From: Acidobacteriota bacterium
GTDB lineage: Bacteria; Acidobacteriota; UBA6911
Direction: 5' to 3'
Assembly: GCA_012719455.1 (NCBI GenBank)
Contig: JAAYAJ010000065.1
Span: forward strand, 19,366-83,365
Length of the DNA stretch: 64,000 nucleotides
The notes below the pieces were generated by a model. That model was not told the origin of the DNA. It saw only the letters and a program-made list of their open reading frames with translations, and did not search any database. Below are positions 42,368 through 51,607 of this stretch, in pieces. How positions within the stretch are numbered: position 1 is the stretch's first letter; each line of letters starts with the position of its first letter. The position numbers were made by a program, and so were the translations under genes.

Positions 42368-45025
42368 ATGGCGGCGGTGGCCCTTTCCTTTTCCCTCGGG
42401 ATCCTCCTGGCCCGGCTCTTCACAACATACGCCTTCGCCGGATTAATCGCGGCGGCACTTCTCCTGCTGGCCGCATCCGGCCTGGCTCTCCACCGCAACC
42501 TGGAGGGCCGGTCACTGGCGCTCGGGCTGGCCGCCCTGGCGGCGGCCGGATTCCTGACAGCCGCGGCGCAGCGGGACGGAGTAGGCCGCGACCATCTCCG
42601 GCATGCCCTGCCCCTAGGGGAGTTTCCGCTGGACGTCCCCTCCGCCTTCGACGCCTGCGTCGCCGACGACGGCCAGGTCAGGGGAGGGGAAAGCGTGCAC
42701 ACCCTCCGGCTCCTTGCCCGGCGCCGGGGAGAAGAATGGAGCGCGTGCCATGGAATGGGGATTCTGCGCGTCACCCTCCCCACTGTGCCCGACCATGGCC
42801 GGGAAGAGCCCCCGCTCACACGGGGGGACCGGGTCAGGGGATGGGCCGTCTGGCACCGGCCCCGCAATTTCGAAAACCCGGGATCGGAGGACAGGGTCGC
42901 CCGGCTTGCCCGGCGCGGGGTCTGGATCGAGGGGAGGACGAAGTCGGTCCGGCTGCTGGAAATCGAACCGGGGGGGTGTGCCGGCCCCCTGACCGGCCCC
43001 GTCGCGGCTGCGCGCACCCGCGTCCGCGAAGCCTTCCGCCCCCTCGCCGAGCGGGGGAAGCGGGTAGAGGCCGCCGTCCTGGCCAGCCTGACCATAGGAG
43101 ACTACTCGGACCTCACCGATCCGGTCCTCGGGGCTTTCCGGAACTCGGGAACGCTCCACGTCCTCGTAGTGTCCGGGTTACACGTCGCCTGGATCGCCGG
43201 GCTCCTCCTGGGCCTGGCCAGGCGCGCCCGGCTTCCGGAGCGCCTCCGCTACCTGGTGGCGGGGACAGCCATCCTGGCCTACACTTGCGTCGTCGGCTTC
43301 CAGGCGAGTATCACTCGCTGTTTCTGGGTGTTCACCCTCTACCTGCTCGGGCGCATGATCTTCCGTCACGCCGATCCGATCAACCTCCTTTTCGCCGCGG
43401 CCCTCATCCTGCTGGCCGCCCATCCGGGCTGGCTGTTCGAAATCGGGTTCCAGCTCTCCTTCCTATCCGTCCTGGCGATCGTGATGACCGCGTCCCCTCT
43501 CATCGAGGAGTACTGGGACCCCGTCTGCGCGCCCACTCGGCACGCGGGAGACGCGGACCGGCTCTTCCTCCGGCCGGGACGGTGGCACCGCCTCGGCCGC
43601 CGCCTGCGCTTCGGAATCGAAATCATCGCCGAGGGGATCGGCGACCGGGTTTCCCCCGCCTGCGCGCGGGCGCTGCAATGGACCTGCCGGCGCACGGCGG
43701 GCGCCGTGGGGGCGGCCGGGAGCATGGTTCTCCTCTCGCTCGCGGTCGAGCTGTGGATCGGTCCCCTGCTGGCCCGCAGCTACAACCGCATCTGCTGGAT
43801 CGGACCGCTGGCCAATGTCGGCATCGTTCCGCTCTCCTCCCTCACGCTGGCCGCCGGCCTCGGGGCGGCCCTGGCCCCCGGCGTCCTCGGGGACGCCATC
43901 GTCCCCGTGGCCGGGAAAAGCGCCACCCTCCTCATCGCCGGCGCTCGGGCGGCGGCCGCCCTCCCAGGCGCCTGGCAGCGGTGTCCCACCCCGCCGGCCG
44001 CCTGGGTCTGGGGGGGAATCGGCCTCCTCTTCCTCTGGTCCTTCCTGAAGTGGCGCCGGCGCTGGATCCCCCCGGCCCTCGTCACCGCTACCCTCCTGCT
44101 CCTGGCCGCAGCCCCGAGCCCTCTTCTCCAGTCCGCCCTCGCCCGGTTCCGGCCGCGGGCACCCCTGGTCCAACCGGGCGCGCGGGGGGCCCCCCCTACC
44201 CTGAGTTTCTCCTTCCTGGATGTCGGCGAGGGGGACGCCATCGTCATCCGCTTCCCTGACGACGGCCTATGGCTTTTGGACGCCGGGGGTCTCGTCCTTC
44301 CCCCGGCGGAGGAGGAGAGTGGCGCGGGATTCGATATCGGCGAGGCTGTCGTGAGCCGCTATCTGTGGCACCAATGGCTGCTCCGGCCCGACAGGGTGAT
44401 CCTGTCGCACGCGGACATGGACCATGCCGGGGGGGTGCCCGCCGTCCTCGCCAACTTCCCGGTCGACGCCTTCGGCTACGCCCCGGCGGGGGCGGACGCG
44501 CGCATCCTGGAGAAAATCCTGGCGACCGCCGCCAGCCGGGGGAGCCGGGTCATCCACGTGAGCCGGGGGGTGAAACTCGACCGGGGCCCGGTCCGCGTCC
44601 GTGTCCTGCACCCCGGCCCGGAGTCCGTGCAGGCTGGGGCCAACGACCGTTCGCTCGTGATCCGGTTCGACTTCGGGCGCTTTTCGGCGCTGCTCGCGGG
44701 TGACCTCGAAAAGAGGGGAGAACGGGAACTCCTGGCGCACGGCTTCCACCTCCAAAGCGGGCTGCTCAAGGTCGCGCACCACGGGAGCCGGTCGGCCACC
44801 TCCGACGCGTTCCTCGATGCCGCCGCACCGCGCTGGGCCGTCATCTCCGCCGGGCACCGCAACCCGTTCGGCCACCCCTCACCGGAGGTGCTGCAGCGCC
44901 TCGAACGGCACCGCGCCCGGACCTTCGTCACCGCGGAACTGGGCGCCGTCACCTTCGAAACCGACGGCACCCGCTACGCGATCTCGAGCCACCTCCGCGG
45001 GGTCCTGGAACGGGGCACGCTGTGA
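42368..45025 (+). CDS. comEC: ComEC/Rec2 family DNA internalisation channel
   Basis: Inner-membrane channel for single-stranded DNA in natural transformation. The 885-residue product has the N-terminal DUF4131 part with two helices and an OB-like region (about 1-190), the Competence domain with SGTLHVLVVSGLHVAWIAG (about 230-560, several helices), and a C-terminal metallo-beta-lactamase-like domain (about 600-860) with FLDVGEGDAIVI, HADMDHAGG, LLAGDLEKRGE and LKVAHHGSRSATSDAFL. These are the standard three parts, full length. No pilus or comEA gene is near, so competence of the organism is not shown. Confidence 0.95.
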   Translation: MAAVALSFSLGILLARLFTTYAFAGLIAAALLLLAASGLALHRNLEGRSLALGLAALAAAGFLTAAAQRDGVGRDHLRHALPLGEFPLDVPSAFDACVADDGQVRGGESVHTLRLLARRRGEEWSACHGMGILRVTLPTVPDHGREEPPLTRGDRVRGWAVWHRPRNFENPGSEDRVARLARRGVWIEGRTKSVRLLEIEPGGCAGPLTGPVAAARTRVREAFRPLAERGKRVEAAVLASLTIGDYSDLTDPVLGAFRNSGTLHVLVVSGLHVAWIAGLLLGLARRARLPERLRYLVAGTAILAYTCVVGFQASITRCFWVFTLYLLGRMIFRHADPINLLFAAALILLAAHPGWLFEIGFQLSFLSVLAIVMTASPLIEEYWDPVCAPTRHAGDADRLFLRPGRWHRLGRRLRFGIEIIAEGIGDRVSPACARALQWTCRRTAGAVGAAGSMVLLSLAVELWIGPLLARSYNRICWIGPLANVGIVPLSSLTLAAGLGAALAPGVLGDAIVPVAGKSATLLIAGARAAAALPGAWQRCPTPPAAWVWGGIGLLFLWSFLKWRRRWIPPALVTATLLLLAAAPSPLLQSALARFRPRAPLVQPGARGAPPTLSFSFLDVGEGDAIVIRFPDDGLWLLDAGGLVLPPAEEESGAGFDIGEAVVSRYLWHQWLLRPDRVILSHADMDHAGGVPAVLANFPVDAFGYAPAGADARILEKILATAASRGSRVIHVSRGVKLDRGPVRVRVLHPGPESVQAGANDRSLVIRFDFGRFSALLAGDLEKRGERELLAHGFHLQSGLLKVAHHGSRSATSDAFLDAAAPRWAVISAGHRNPFGHPSPEVLQRLERHRARTFVTAELGAVTFETDGTRYAISSHLRGVLERGTL

Positions 45026-45233
45026 GGCGCCGCGCGCATGCGCGCCCCGGTCCCGATACACCCTCACGGATACCGCTCGGCCCGGGCCACCCCTTCGTCA
45101 GCGCATTAGTGGCGCCGGCAACCGAGCTTGTCGCACACCCGCGGCATGTTCCCGGTCCTCCGGAAGAATTCCGTCGTAGACGCGCGTGAGCTTCTCCACG
45201 CGCCTGGGAATCTGCGGCGCCCGCATTTACCGG

Positions 45234-45262
45234 TTGATTCTGCCCCCCACCTCGGTAAGAAT
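45234..45262 (+). promoter_or_regulatory. Possible promoter for tex
   Basis: TTGATT (45234-45239), 17 bp, AAGAAT (45257-45262); the tex ATG follows 7 nt after the -10 and there is no Shine-Dalgarno, again suggesting a leaderless message. The rest of the 244-bp gap after comEC holds nothing recognisable. Confidence 0.35.
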
Positions 45263-45269
45263 ATCGCCC

Positions 45270-48185
45270 ATGGATGCTGCGATCATAGGTAGAATTGCCC
45301 TGGAAACCGCGATACCCGAAGCTTCCGTTTCGGCCGTCGTCAACCTTCTGAAAAACGGATCCACCGGTCCCTTCATTGTCCGCTACCGCAAGGAAGCGAC
45401 CGGGGGAATGGACGAGGAGAAGGTCCGAGCCATCCAGGACCGCATGGCCCACTACCGCAGGGTGCTCAATCAGCGGGCGATCCTGGTGAAGAGCCTCTTG
45501 GAACAGGGGCGGCTGACAGACGAACTCCGGGCGCAAATCGAGGGCTCCTTTTCCAGGACCGAACTGGCCGATCTGGAGCACCAGTTCCGCCCGCGGAAGA
45601 AGACACGGGCCATGGAAGCGATCGAAAAAGGGCTCCAGCCCCTGGCCGAATTCTTCTGGAACCAGGAGGCCGACGCCTGGAGCGCGGAAGAGCGCATCGA
45701 CGTCTTTGTCGATCCATCCAAGGGCGTCCTCAACCGCGAACAGGCGCTCGAGGGGGTCGTGGACATCCTCGCGGAATACGTAGCGGAAAACTTCGAGCAC
45801 CGCAAAAAGCTGCGGGAAATGCTCTGGAGCGAGGGACGGCTGGTCTCCTCCGTGGTCCCCGCCAAGGTCGGGCAAAAGACCAAGTACACGATGTATTACG
45901 ACCGGAAGGAAGCGGTCACCACGATTCCGTGCCACCGGGTGTTGGCCATCCGCAGGGGGTGCAAGGAGGGGGTGCTCATCTCCTCCATAGAGGGGGACAA
46001 CGCCAAGGCCATCGAATTCCTGGTGTCGGCCGTCCTCCGGGACCGGGAGTCGCTGTTCGCCCCGGTGATCGAAGCGGCCGTCCGTGAAAGCTACAACCGC
46101 ATCCTGCGGCCGATGATCGAGTCGGAGGTCCGGACCGAACTCAAGGAACGCGCCGACCGGGAGGCCATCCGGATATTCCAGGAAAACCTGGCCAACCTGC
46201 TGCTCTCCCCGCCGGCCGGCCCCATCGTTGCCATGGGGGTCGATTGGGGCAAGGGGAACGAATGCAGCGTGGCCGTCATCGATGAAACCGGCAGGTTTCT
46301 CGAGGGAGCCAGGGTGCGCTTCAGCCCCGTAGCGACGGCCACCACCGCAGGAGCCGCACCCGCAGCCCCCAAAGCCGCGGCCACCGAAACCGCAGCTCCC
46401 GAAGCCGATGCCACCGAAGCCGCAACTCCCGGGGCCGAAGCCACCGAAACCGCAGCTCCCGGGGCCGAAGCCTCCGAAGCCGCAACTCCCGGGGCCGAGG
46501 CCACCGAAACCGCAGCTCCCGAAGCCGATGCCACCGAAGCCGCAACTCCCGAAGCCGATGCCACCGAAACCACAGCTCCCGAAGCCGATGCCTCCGAAGC
46601 CGCAACTCCCGAAGCCGATGCCTCCGAAGCCGCAACTCCCGGGGCTGAAACCACCGGAACCACGCTCCCCAAGGCCGCAGCTACAATCACCGAGACCCTG
46701 CAAACGGCCGCCCTCGAAGTAGCGGCAAGTGACGACCCGGCCCGGGAATCTCCGGCGCCCGAGGCGTCCACCCCTGAAACAAAGGCTCGGGAAACGGCAG
46801 CTCCGGTGCAGGATGCCGGCGCCATCATCAGGGACCTGATCACCCGGCACAAGGTGCGCGCGGTCGCGTTCGGGACCGGGGCCAAGGCGCGGCAGTTGGA
46901 AAGCATCCTGAGGCAAATCGTTTCCGAGGCGGGCTTGGACGACATCATGATCGCCGGCGTGAACGACGCCGGCATGGCCATCTATGCATCCTCCCGCATC
47001 GCCCGGGAGGAATTGCCCGATTCCGGGGCATCACTGCGCTGTGCCTGCAGCCTCGCGCGGAGACTGCAGGACCCGCTCGCCGAACTTGTGAAGATCGATC
47101 CGAAGCTCATCGGCGTCGGCCAGTACCAGCATGACGTGGACCAGAAGGAGCTGCACCGCGGGCTGATCCAGACAGTCCAGTACTGCGTCAACAGCGTGGG
47201 AGTCAATCCGAACACGGCTGGCGTGGCGCTCCTGCGCTACGTGTCGGGCCTCAACGACAAGCTTGCCCGCAAGATCGTGGATTTCCGGAATTCCCAGGAT
47301 TCCTTCAGGTCGCGTGCGGGCCTCAAGACCGCGATCGGACTCGAAGACTCCATTTACCGACAGGCGGCCGGTTTCCTGCGCATCCCGGACGGGGACCACC
47401 CCCTGGACCAGACCGCCATTCACCCCGAGGCCTATCCGGTGGTGGAAAAAATAGCCGCGGCCCTGGGCTTGGAAGTCCGGGAACTCCTGGGGAACCGGGA
47501 AAGAGTGACCGAGCTGAAGATCGAGGATTTCGCAACCGAAGAGGTCGGACTCCCCACCCTCGACGACATCAGGCAAGAACTCCTGCACCCCGGCCGGGAC
47601 CCTAGAAAGTCGTTTCGGGTTCCCAAATTCCGGCCCGATGTCAGGCAGATGTCCGATCTCCAGCCGGGCATGACGCTGGAAGGGACGGTGACCAACGTCA
47701 CCAATTTCGGGGCCTTCGTCGACATCGGGGTCCATCAGGACGGGCTGGTGCACCTCAGCCAGATGTCCAACCGGTTCATCCGCAATCCGCGCGAGGCGGT
47801 GAAGGTGGGCGACATCGTGCAGGTCAAGGTCCTGTCGGTCGAAATGGATACCCAGAGAATAGGGCTGTCGATGAAGGCGTTGCTCCAGGAAGGCCGCCGC
47901 AGGCAGAAGCCGAAGCGACGCCCCCGGAAGGCGAATGCAACGTCCGACCCGGACGCCCGGAACGCCCCCCGCCCGGACAGGTCCAAGTCCGGCCGTCCGC
48001 GCGAAGCCTCCGGTCGCAGACGGGGTCTGCAAAAACCGGAGGGCTCCCGCAGACCCGAGGACGCCCGGAAGCCGGAGCGTGCCCCTCTGGCGGAACGGAA
48101 GGAAGATCCCGTTCCCGACGGGCCGCAGCCCACGCTTCAGGAAAAGATCGCCATTCTTCAGTCCAAATTCCGTGGAATCCACTGA
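45270..48185 (+). CDS. tex: Tex-family RNA-binding transcription accessory protein with repeat insertion
   Basis: Tex/Spt6-like nucleic-acid-binding protein, 971 residues against roughly 720-780 usual. Order: helical N-terminal region (1-300), YqgF RNase H-like domain (VAMGVDWGKGNECSVAVIDE, from about 315, resuming at IIRDLITRHKVRAVAFGTG near 520), helix-hairpin-helix part (VGQYQHDVDQKEL, CVNSVGVNPNTAGVALLRYV), S1 domain (GMTLEGTVTNVTNFGAFVDI, about 797-870), and a basic Pro/Arg tail (870-971). Between two YqgF strands sits an insert of about 160 residues with about nine decapeptide repeats. The frame is kept throughout, so it is not a broken gene. ATG 45270 fits the family start; the longer ORF start does not. 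Confidence 0.95.
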   Translation: MDAAIIGRIALETAIPEASVSAVVNLLKNGSTGPFIVRYRKEATGGMDEEKVRAIQDRMAHYRRVLNQRAILVKSLLEQGRLTDELRAQIEGSFSRTELADLEHQFRPRKKTRAMEAIEKGLQPLAEFFWNQEADAWSAEERIDVFVDPSKGVLNREQALEGVVDILAEYVAENFEHRKKLREMLWSEGRLVSSVVPAKVGQKTKYTMYYDRKEAVTTIPCHRVLAIRRGCKEGVLISSIEGDNAKAIEFLVSAVLRDRESLFAPVIEAAVRESYNRILRPMIESEVRTELKERADREAIRIFQENLANLLLSPPAGPIVAMGVDWGKGNECSVAVIDETGRFLEGARVRFSPVATATTAGAAPAAPKAAATETAAPEADATEAATPGAEATETAAPGAEASEAATPGAEATETAAPEADATEAATPEADATETTAPEADASEAATPEADASEAATPGAETTGTTLPKAAATITETLQTAALEVAASDDPARESPAPEASTPETKARETAAPVQDAGAIIRDLITRHKVRAVAFGTGAKARQLESILRQIVSEAGLDDIMIAGVNDAGMAIYASSRIAREELPDSGASLRCACSLARRLQDPLAELVKIDPKLIGVGQYQHDVDQKELHRGLIQTVQYCVNSVGVNPNTAGVALLRYVSGLNDKLARKIVDFRNSQDSFRSRAGLKTAIGLEDSIYRQAAGFLRIPDGDHPLDQTAIHPEAYPVVEKIAAALGLEVRELLGNRERVTELKIEDFATEEVGLPTLDDIRQELLHPGRDPRKSFRVPKFRPDVRQMSDLQPGMTLEGTVTNVTNFGAFVDIGVHQDGLVHLSQMSNRFIRNPREAVKVGDIVQVKVLSVEMDTQRIGLSMKALLQEGRRRQKPKRRPRKANATSDPDARNAPRPDRSKSGRPREASGRRRGLQKPEGSRRPEDARKPERAPLAERKEDPVPDGPQPTLQEKIAILQSKFRGIH
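46380..46679 (+). repeat. 30-bp tandem repeats coding Ala/Thr/Glu/Pro decapeptides inside tex
   Basis: Nine 30-bp units (46380-46649) and a degenerate tenth encode variants of ATETAAPEAD. Odd and even units differ (ETAAP against EAATP), giving a 60-bp higher period in the first eight. Changes are mostly single bases and always keep the frame. Less regular, similar codons flank both sides (46335-46379, 46680-46810). The acidic, Pro-rich product is probably disordered. Confidence 0.95.
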
Positions 48186-48252
48186 ACCGGTCCGCGGCGC
48201 TTCGGCGCCCGGAGCCGGGGACGACCCAAAAGCGGCAGGGGAGCATCGTGGC

Positions 48253-48945
48253 ATGCGCCAGAGCGACTATCTGGATCTTTTCTGCAATACGGCCGACGGC
48301 GTCTTCATCACCGATGCCCATAAACGCATCGTTCGCTGGAACCAGGGGGCCGAAAGGATTCTAGGCTATCCCGAGTCGGAAGCCCTGGACCGGAGCTGTT
48401 TCCAGGTGCTTTGCGGGAAACCGCCCGGCGGGGCGTTTCCCTGCGGCCAGAATTGCACCATCCACCGGAGCGGCCTGGAGGGGGCGCCGCGGGGCAATTT
48501 CGACCTCGAAGCCATCGACCGCGCCGGTCGGCCGGTCTGGATCAATGTCACTCTCCTGTCGAGCACCACTTCCGAGCCCCCCTTCGTCACACACATCCTG
48601 CGCGACGTGACCCGGGACCGGAAGAGGACGCTCGCCCTGGAGCGCTTTCTTGCGGAACTGCAATCTCCCGGGGCTGAGCGTAGCACCGCAGAGGGCCCCT
48701 CGATGCCCCTCCCCGGCGGCAGGGCAGGAAACCCGCGGAACCGGCCGAAGGTTCCCTCGCTGTCCGCGCGCGAGATCGAAGTGCTGACCCTGCTAGCCGA
48801 GGGTCTGCCCACCAAGGCGCTGGCCCGCAAGCTCGGCATCAGCCCTTTCACGGCCAGAAACCACATCCAGAACATCCTGGTGAAACTCGGCCTGCACAGC
48901 AAGGCCCAGGCTGTATCTTTTGCCTTCAAGCAGGGAATCCTGTAA
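48253..48945 (+). CDS. PAS domain LuxR-type transcriptional regulator
   Basis: A 230-residue one-component regulator. PAS domain about 8-120 (FCNTADGVFITDAHKRIVRW, AERILGYPESEALDRS) with four cysteines spaced C49-x4-C54-x9-C64-x3-C68 (in CGKPPGGAFPCGQNC), a pattern seen in a class of PAS domains and possibly a metal or redox site. After a Pro/Gly linker, a LuxR-type helix-turn-helix about 168-230 (LSAREIEVLTLLAEGLPTKA, ISPFTARNHIQNILVKLGLH). ATG 48253 has GGGGAG upstream. It is 14 bp before the YvcK-like gene, its probable partner. Confidence 0.88.
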   Translation: MRQSDYLDLFCNTADGVFITDAHKRIVRWNQGAERILGYPESEALDRSCFQVLCGKPPGGAFPCGQNCTIHRSGLEGAPRGNFDLEAIDRAGRPVWINVTLLSSTTSEPPFVTHILRDVTRDRKRTLALERFLAELQSPGAERSTAEGPSMPLPGGRAGNPRNRPKVPSLSAREIEVLTLLAEGLPTKALARKLGISPFTARNHIQNILVKLGLHSKAQAVSFAFKQGIL

Positions 48946-48959
48946 GCTCCGGACCTGAC

Positions 48960-51209
48960 ATGCGGCGCACGACTTACAAAAACCTCTTATCGGAATTGCC
49001 CCGGACGGTGTCCTGGCCCCCGGACGGGTCTCGGACCCCGGTCGAGCACCTGGTGGAATTCCTCCTGACCGGGCAGGAAGCCGACGGGCGCTCCGGGAAC
49101 CTGGAAAAACGGGCCGAGGAAGTGCTCCGGTTCAACCCGCAGCAGACGCGCGTCGTGGTCCTGGGAGGAGGAACGGGGTTGTCCACGATCGTGGGGGGGA
49201 ACTCCAAGACAGCGGACTGGCCCGCGCAGCCCCATGTGGGCCTGAAGCAGCTCTTCCCGCACCTCACCGCCATCGTCTGCACCACTGACGACGGTGGATC
49301 GACGGGACGGCTGTTGCAGGAGCTCCCCGTGATCGGCGTGGGAGACATCCGAAAGCTGCTGATTTCCTATATCCTGCCCCAGAATCTCGAACGCGCCTAC
49401 GCGCTCTCCGCCGAGGAGACGCAAACGCTCATCCGACTGCTGCACCGCCTGATGAACCACCGCTTTGACGAGCGCCGGCGCAACCGGCGCCAGGCGGCCG
49501 ACCCCCTCCTGCTCCTCCCCCGCGCCCTGCGCTTTGCGTGTCCCCAGGTCCTCGCGGATGCCCTGACCGCCCTGGGCGCCTACGCCTCCGCTCCCCCCCC
49601 GGGACTAGACATCTCCCCCGCCGGTCACGCCATGGGGAACCTGCTGATCGCGGCGGCCATCTTCCGCGCGGCCGGGGGAAGGACCGACCGGCCGCCGGGC
49701 CTGAGGGAGGTCCAGCGGGGGATCGACCACATCGCCTCCCTGATCGGGGCCCCGCCGGGAAAGATCCTTCCGGCCACCGCAACGCCGGGACAGCTGGTAT
49801 TCCGCTATGCCAACGGGGTGGCGGTTTACGGGCAGAGCAAGTCGGCTTCCGCCCGCCGGGACACCCCGGTGGACCGGGTGACCGCCCTGTTCACGCGCCG
49901 GCCCGTTGTCGGCGCCGGCGTGACGAGGGCGATCCGGGAGGCGGACCTGATCGTGTTCGCGCCGGGAAGCTTGTACACCAGCATCATCCCCATCCTGCAA
50001 CTGGAGCCGATCACCGCTGCCATCCGCGCCAACCGCCGCGCCCTGAAGATCCTGGCCGCCAACTCCTGGGTCCAGGAGGGGGAAACGGACATCTCCCTGA
50101 AAAACCAGGGGCGGGGATTCCTGGTCTCGGAACTGGTCGAGGCCTATGACCGCAACGTGCCACAGGGGATCGGGGGGTTGTTCGACGTCGTACTGAGCGC
50201 CAACCTGGAGCATATCCCGGGGAATATCCTGCGCAATTACGCCCTCGAAGGGAAGAGTCCCATACATCTCGACCGCGCCGCGGTGGAGGCGATGGGGGTC
50301 CACCCGGTCGAAGCCACCCTGTTTTCCCAGGACCGGCCTGTCACCACGCGGGCCATTCATCACGACCCGGGCAGGTTCGCCCTGGCCATCCGCACCCTGC
50401 TCTACGCCGACGCCCACCTGCGGGGGGAACCGGGGTGGGGCCTCCGCAACGGGAACGCCCCCCGCCCACGGGAGAAGGAACGGGCGGGCCCGGCCCCCGG
50501 CAGCCGGGCCCCGCTGCTGTGCCGCCACCTCGACTCCATAAGAGACGCCCTCGACGGCAAGGTCTTCCGCCCGGCATGGCTGCGGGACCTGCTCCTGGAG
50601 ATCGCATGGGACAACCGTGACATCCGCGCCCACCACCTGGAGTTCTTCCGGGGGGTGCGACTCCTGCCCGCCGGGGAGTGGGGCCGAAGCACCGAGTGGG
50701 ACAACGTGCTGGGATATTTCAGCCCGGAGAACCGCTTTCTCAACCTGCACGAGGATCTGTGCTCCCGCCCCTCCAAGCTCAGGGAAGACCTCCTGGTGGC
50801 GCTGGGAGAGTCGCTGCTGGGCGACTATATCGAGCAGCGCCGCTGGATCCGCCAGAACGGCGCCCGCCGCTATGAAATCGTCCTCAGGCCGGTCCGCGAA
50901 CGCCGGAGCTACCTCTCCGACGACAGGCTGCGGACCTACCTCCGCCTGGCCCGGATGGTGCCCGACCGGTCCGACACCAAGGTATTCGGCATCACGATCA
51001 ACGAGGACGGCGGATTTCTCCCCCCAGGGCTCCTGTTCGGCCTGCTCTTCTGCTGGTACCTCACCGGGAAGGGGCTGACAATGGAATATGAAATGACGCT
51101 GCTGCGGTGGCCGCTGAAGAGCCTGATCCCCCTGCACGCCGCGGACCGCCGGCGCAAGGAGGCCCTCGTCCGCTTTTTCCGCACGGAGATCTTCGGGCAT
51201 CAGGACTGA
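48960..51209 (+). CDS. YvcK/CofD-like (gluconeogenesis factor family) protein with long C-terminal extension
   Basis: A 749-residue protein, more than twice the length of YvcK (about 320). After a 60-residue N-terminal extension comes the YvcK/CofD fold: VVVLGGGTGLSTIVGG (residues 66-80), CTTDDGGSTGRLLQELPVIG (107-125), GHAMGNLLIAAA, and VFAPGSLYTSIIPILQL. YvcK proteins bind UDP-sugars and affect cell shape and carbon flow; CofD uses a related fold to make F420. The region after about residue 480 (DALDGKVFRPAWLRDLLLEI, YFSPENRFLNLHEDL, ARRYEIVLRPVRERRSYLSD) matches no domain I know. The PAS-LuxR gene lies directly upstream. Confidence 0.85.
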   Translation: MRRTTYKNLLSELPRTVSWPPDGSRTPVEHLVEFLLTGQEADGRSGNLEKRAEEVLRFNPQQTRVVVLGGGTGLSTIVGGNSKTADWPAQPHVGLKQLFPHLTAIVCTTDDGGSTGRLLQELPVIGVGDIRKLLISYILPQNLERAYALSAEETQTLIRLLHRLMNHRFDERRRNRRQAADPLLLLPRALRFACPQVLADALTALGAYASAPPPGLDISPAGHAMGNLLIAAAIFRAAGGRTDRPPGLREVQRGIDHIASLIGAPPGKILPATATPGQLVFRYANGVAVYGQSKSASARRDTPVDRVTALFTRRPVVGAGVTRAIREADLIVFAPGSLYTSIIPILQLEPITAAIRANRRALKILAANSWVQEGETDISLKNQGRGFLVSELVEAYDRNVPQGIGGLFDVVLSANLEHIPGNILRNYALEGKSPIHLDRAAVEAMGVHPVEATLFSQDRPVTTRAIHHDPGRFALAIRTLLYADAHLRGEPGWGLRNGNAPRPREKERAGPAPGSRAPLLCRHLDSIRDALDGKVFRPAWLRDLLLEIAWDNRDIRAHHLEFFRGVRLLPAGEWGRSTEWDNVLGYFSPENRFLNLHEDLCSRPSKLREDLLVALGESLLGDYIEQRRWIRQNGARRYEIVLRPVRERRSYLSDDRLRTYLRLARMVPDRSDTKVFGITINEDGGFLPPGLLFGLLFCWYLTGKGLTMEYEMTLLRWPLKSLIPLHAADRRRKEALVRFFRTEIFGHQD

Positions 51210-51240
51210 CCCGCCGCGAACGGGGAATATTTTCCGGCGT

Positions 51241-51269
51241 TTGACTCCCGCACGCCCCGGTATTATCTT
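51241..51269 (+). promoter_or_regulatory. Promoter of the fmdB-like gene
   Basis: TTGACT (51241-51246), 17 bp, TATCTT (51264-51269). The start would be near 51276, with a GGGAGG Shine-Dalgarno in the 28-nt leader. Spacing is ideal. Confidence 0.6.
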
Positions 51270-51303
51270 TGAAACGGCAATCATGACATAGGGAGGTTGG
51301 GCT

Positions 51304-51591
51304 GTGCCTATCTACGAGTACCAGTGCACCAAATGCGGCGAGATTTTCGAGGCTTTCCAGAAGATTTCGGATGATCCGCTCAGCGAATGCAGGTTCTGCG
51401 GATCGAAGGTCGAGAAACTGATCAGCCATTCGAGCTTCCAGCTGAAGGGGAGCGGATGGTATCTCACCGACTACGCCCGCCGCTCATCCTCCGGGCCGGC
51501 AACGGAAACACCCACGAACGGCGGGGCTTCGGCCAAGCCCGCCGATTCCGCAACCGTAACCGGGAGTACTGCGTCCGACAGCAAGGTCTGA
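51304..51591 (+). CDS. FmdB-family zinc ribbon protein
   Basis: A 95-residue protein starting at GTG 51304. The N-terminal 45 residues are the FmdB/CxxC_CXXC_SSSS zinc ribbon: MPIYEYQCTKCGEIFEAFQK and CRFCGSKVEKLIS, then FQLKGSGWYLTDYAR, and a Thr/Ser/Ala-rich tail that is probably disordered. FmdB-type proteins are often called regulators (formamidase or amidase genes) but their role is poorly known. It is the first gene of the run leading to moaB. Confidence 0.92.
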   Translation: MPIYEYQCTKCGEIFEAFQKISDDPLSECRFCGSKVEKLISHSSFQLKGSGWYLTDYARRSSSGPATETPTNGGASAKPADSATVTGSTASDSKV

Positions 51592-51607
51592 CCTCCAAGG
51601 GGGGATC

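Noticed and set aside
46380-46679. The tandem repeats as a CRISPR array.
   Set aside because: Units are directly adjacent with no unique spacers, code for protein in frame, and no cas genes are present.
46321-46722. Several repeat-rich ORFs in other frames of the tex repeat (for example MPPKPQLPGPKPP on plus and GFGSCGFGG on minus).
   Set aside because: A 30-bp repeat keeps all frames open and repetitive. Only the tex frame continues into conserved domains on both sides.
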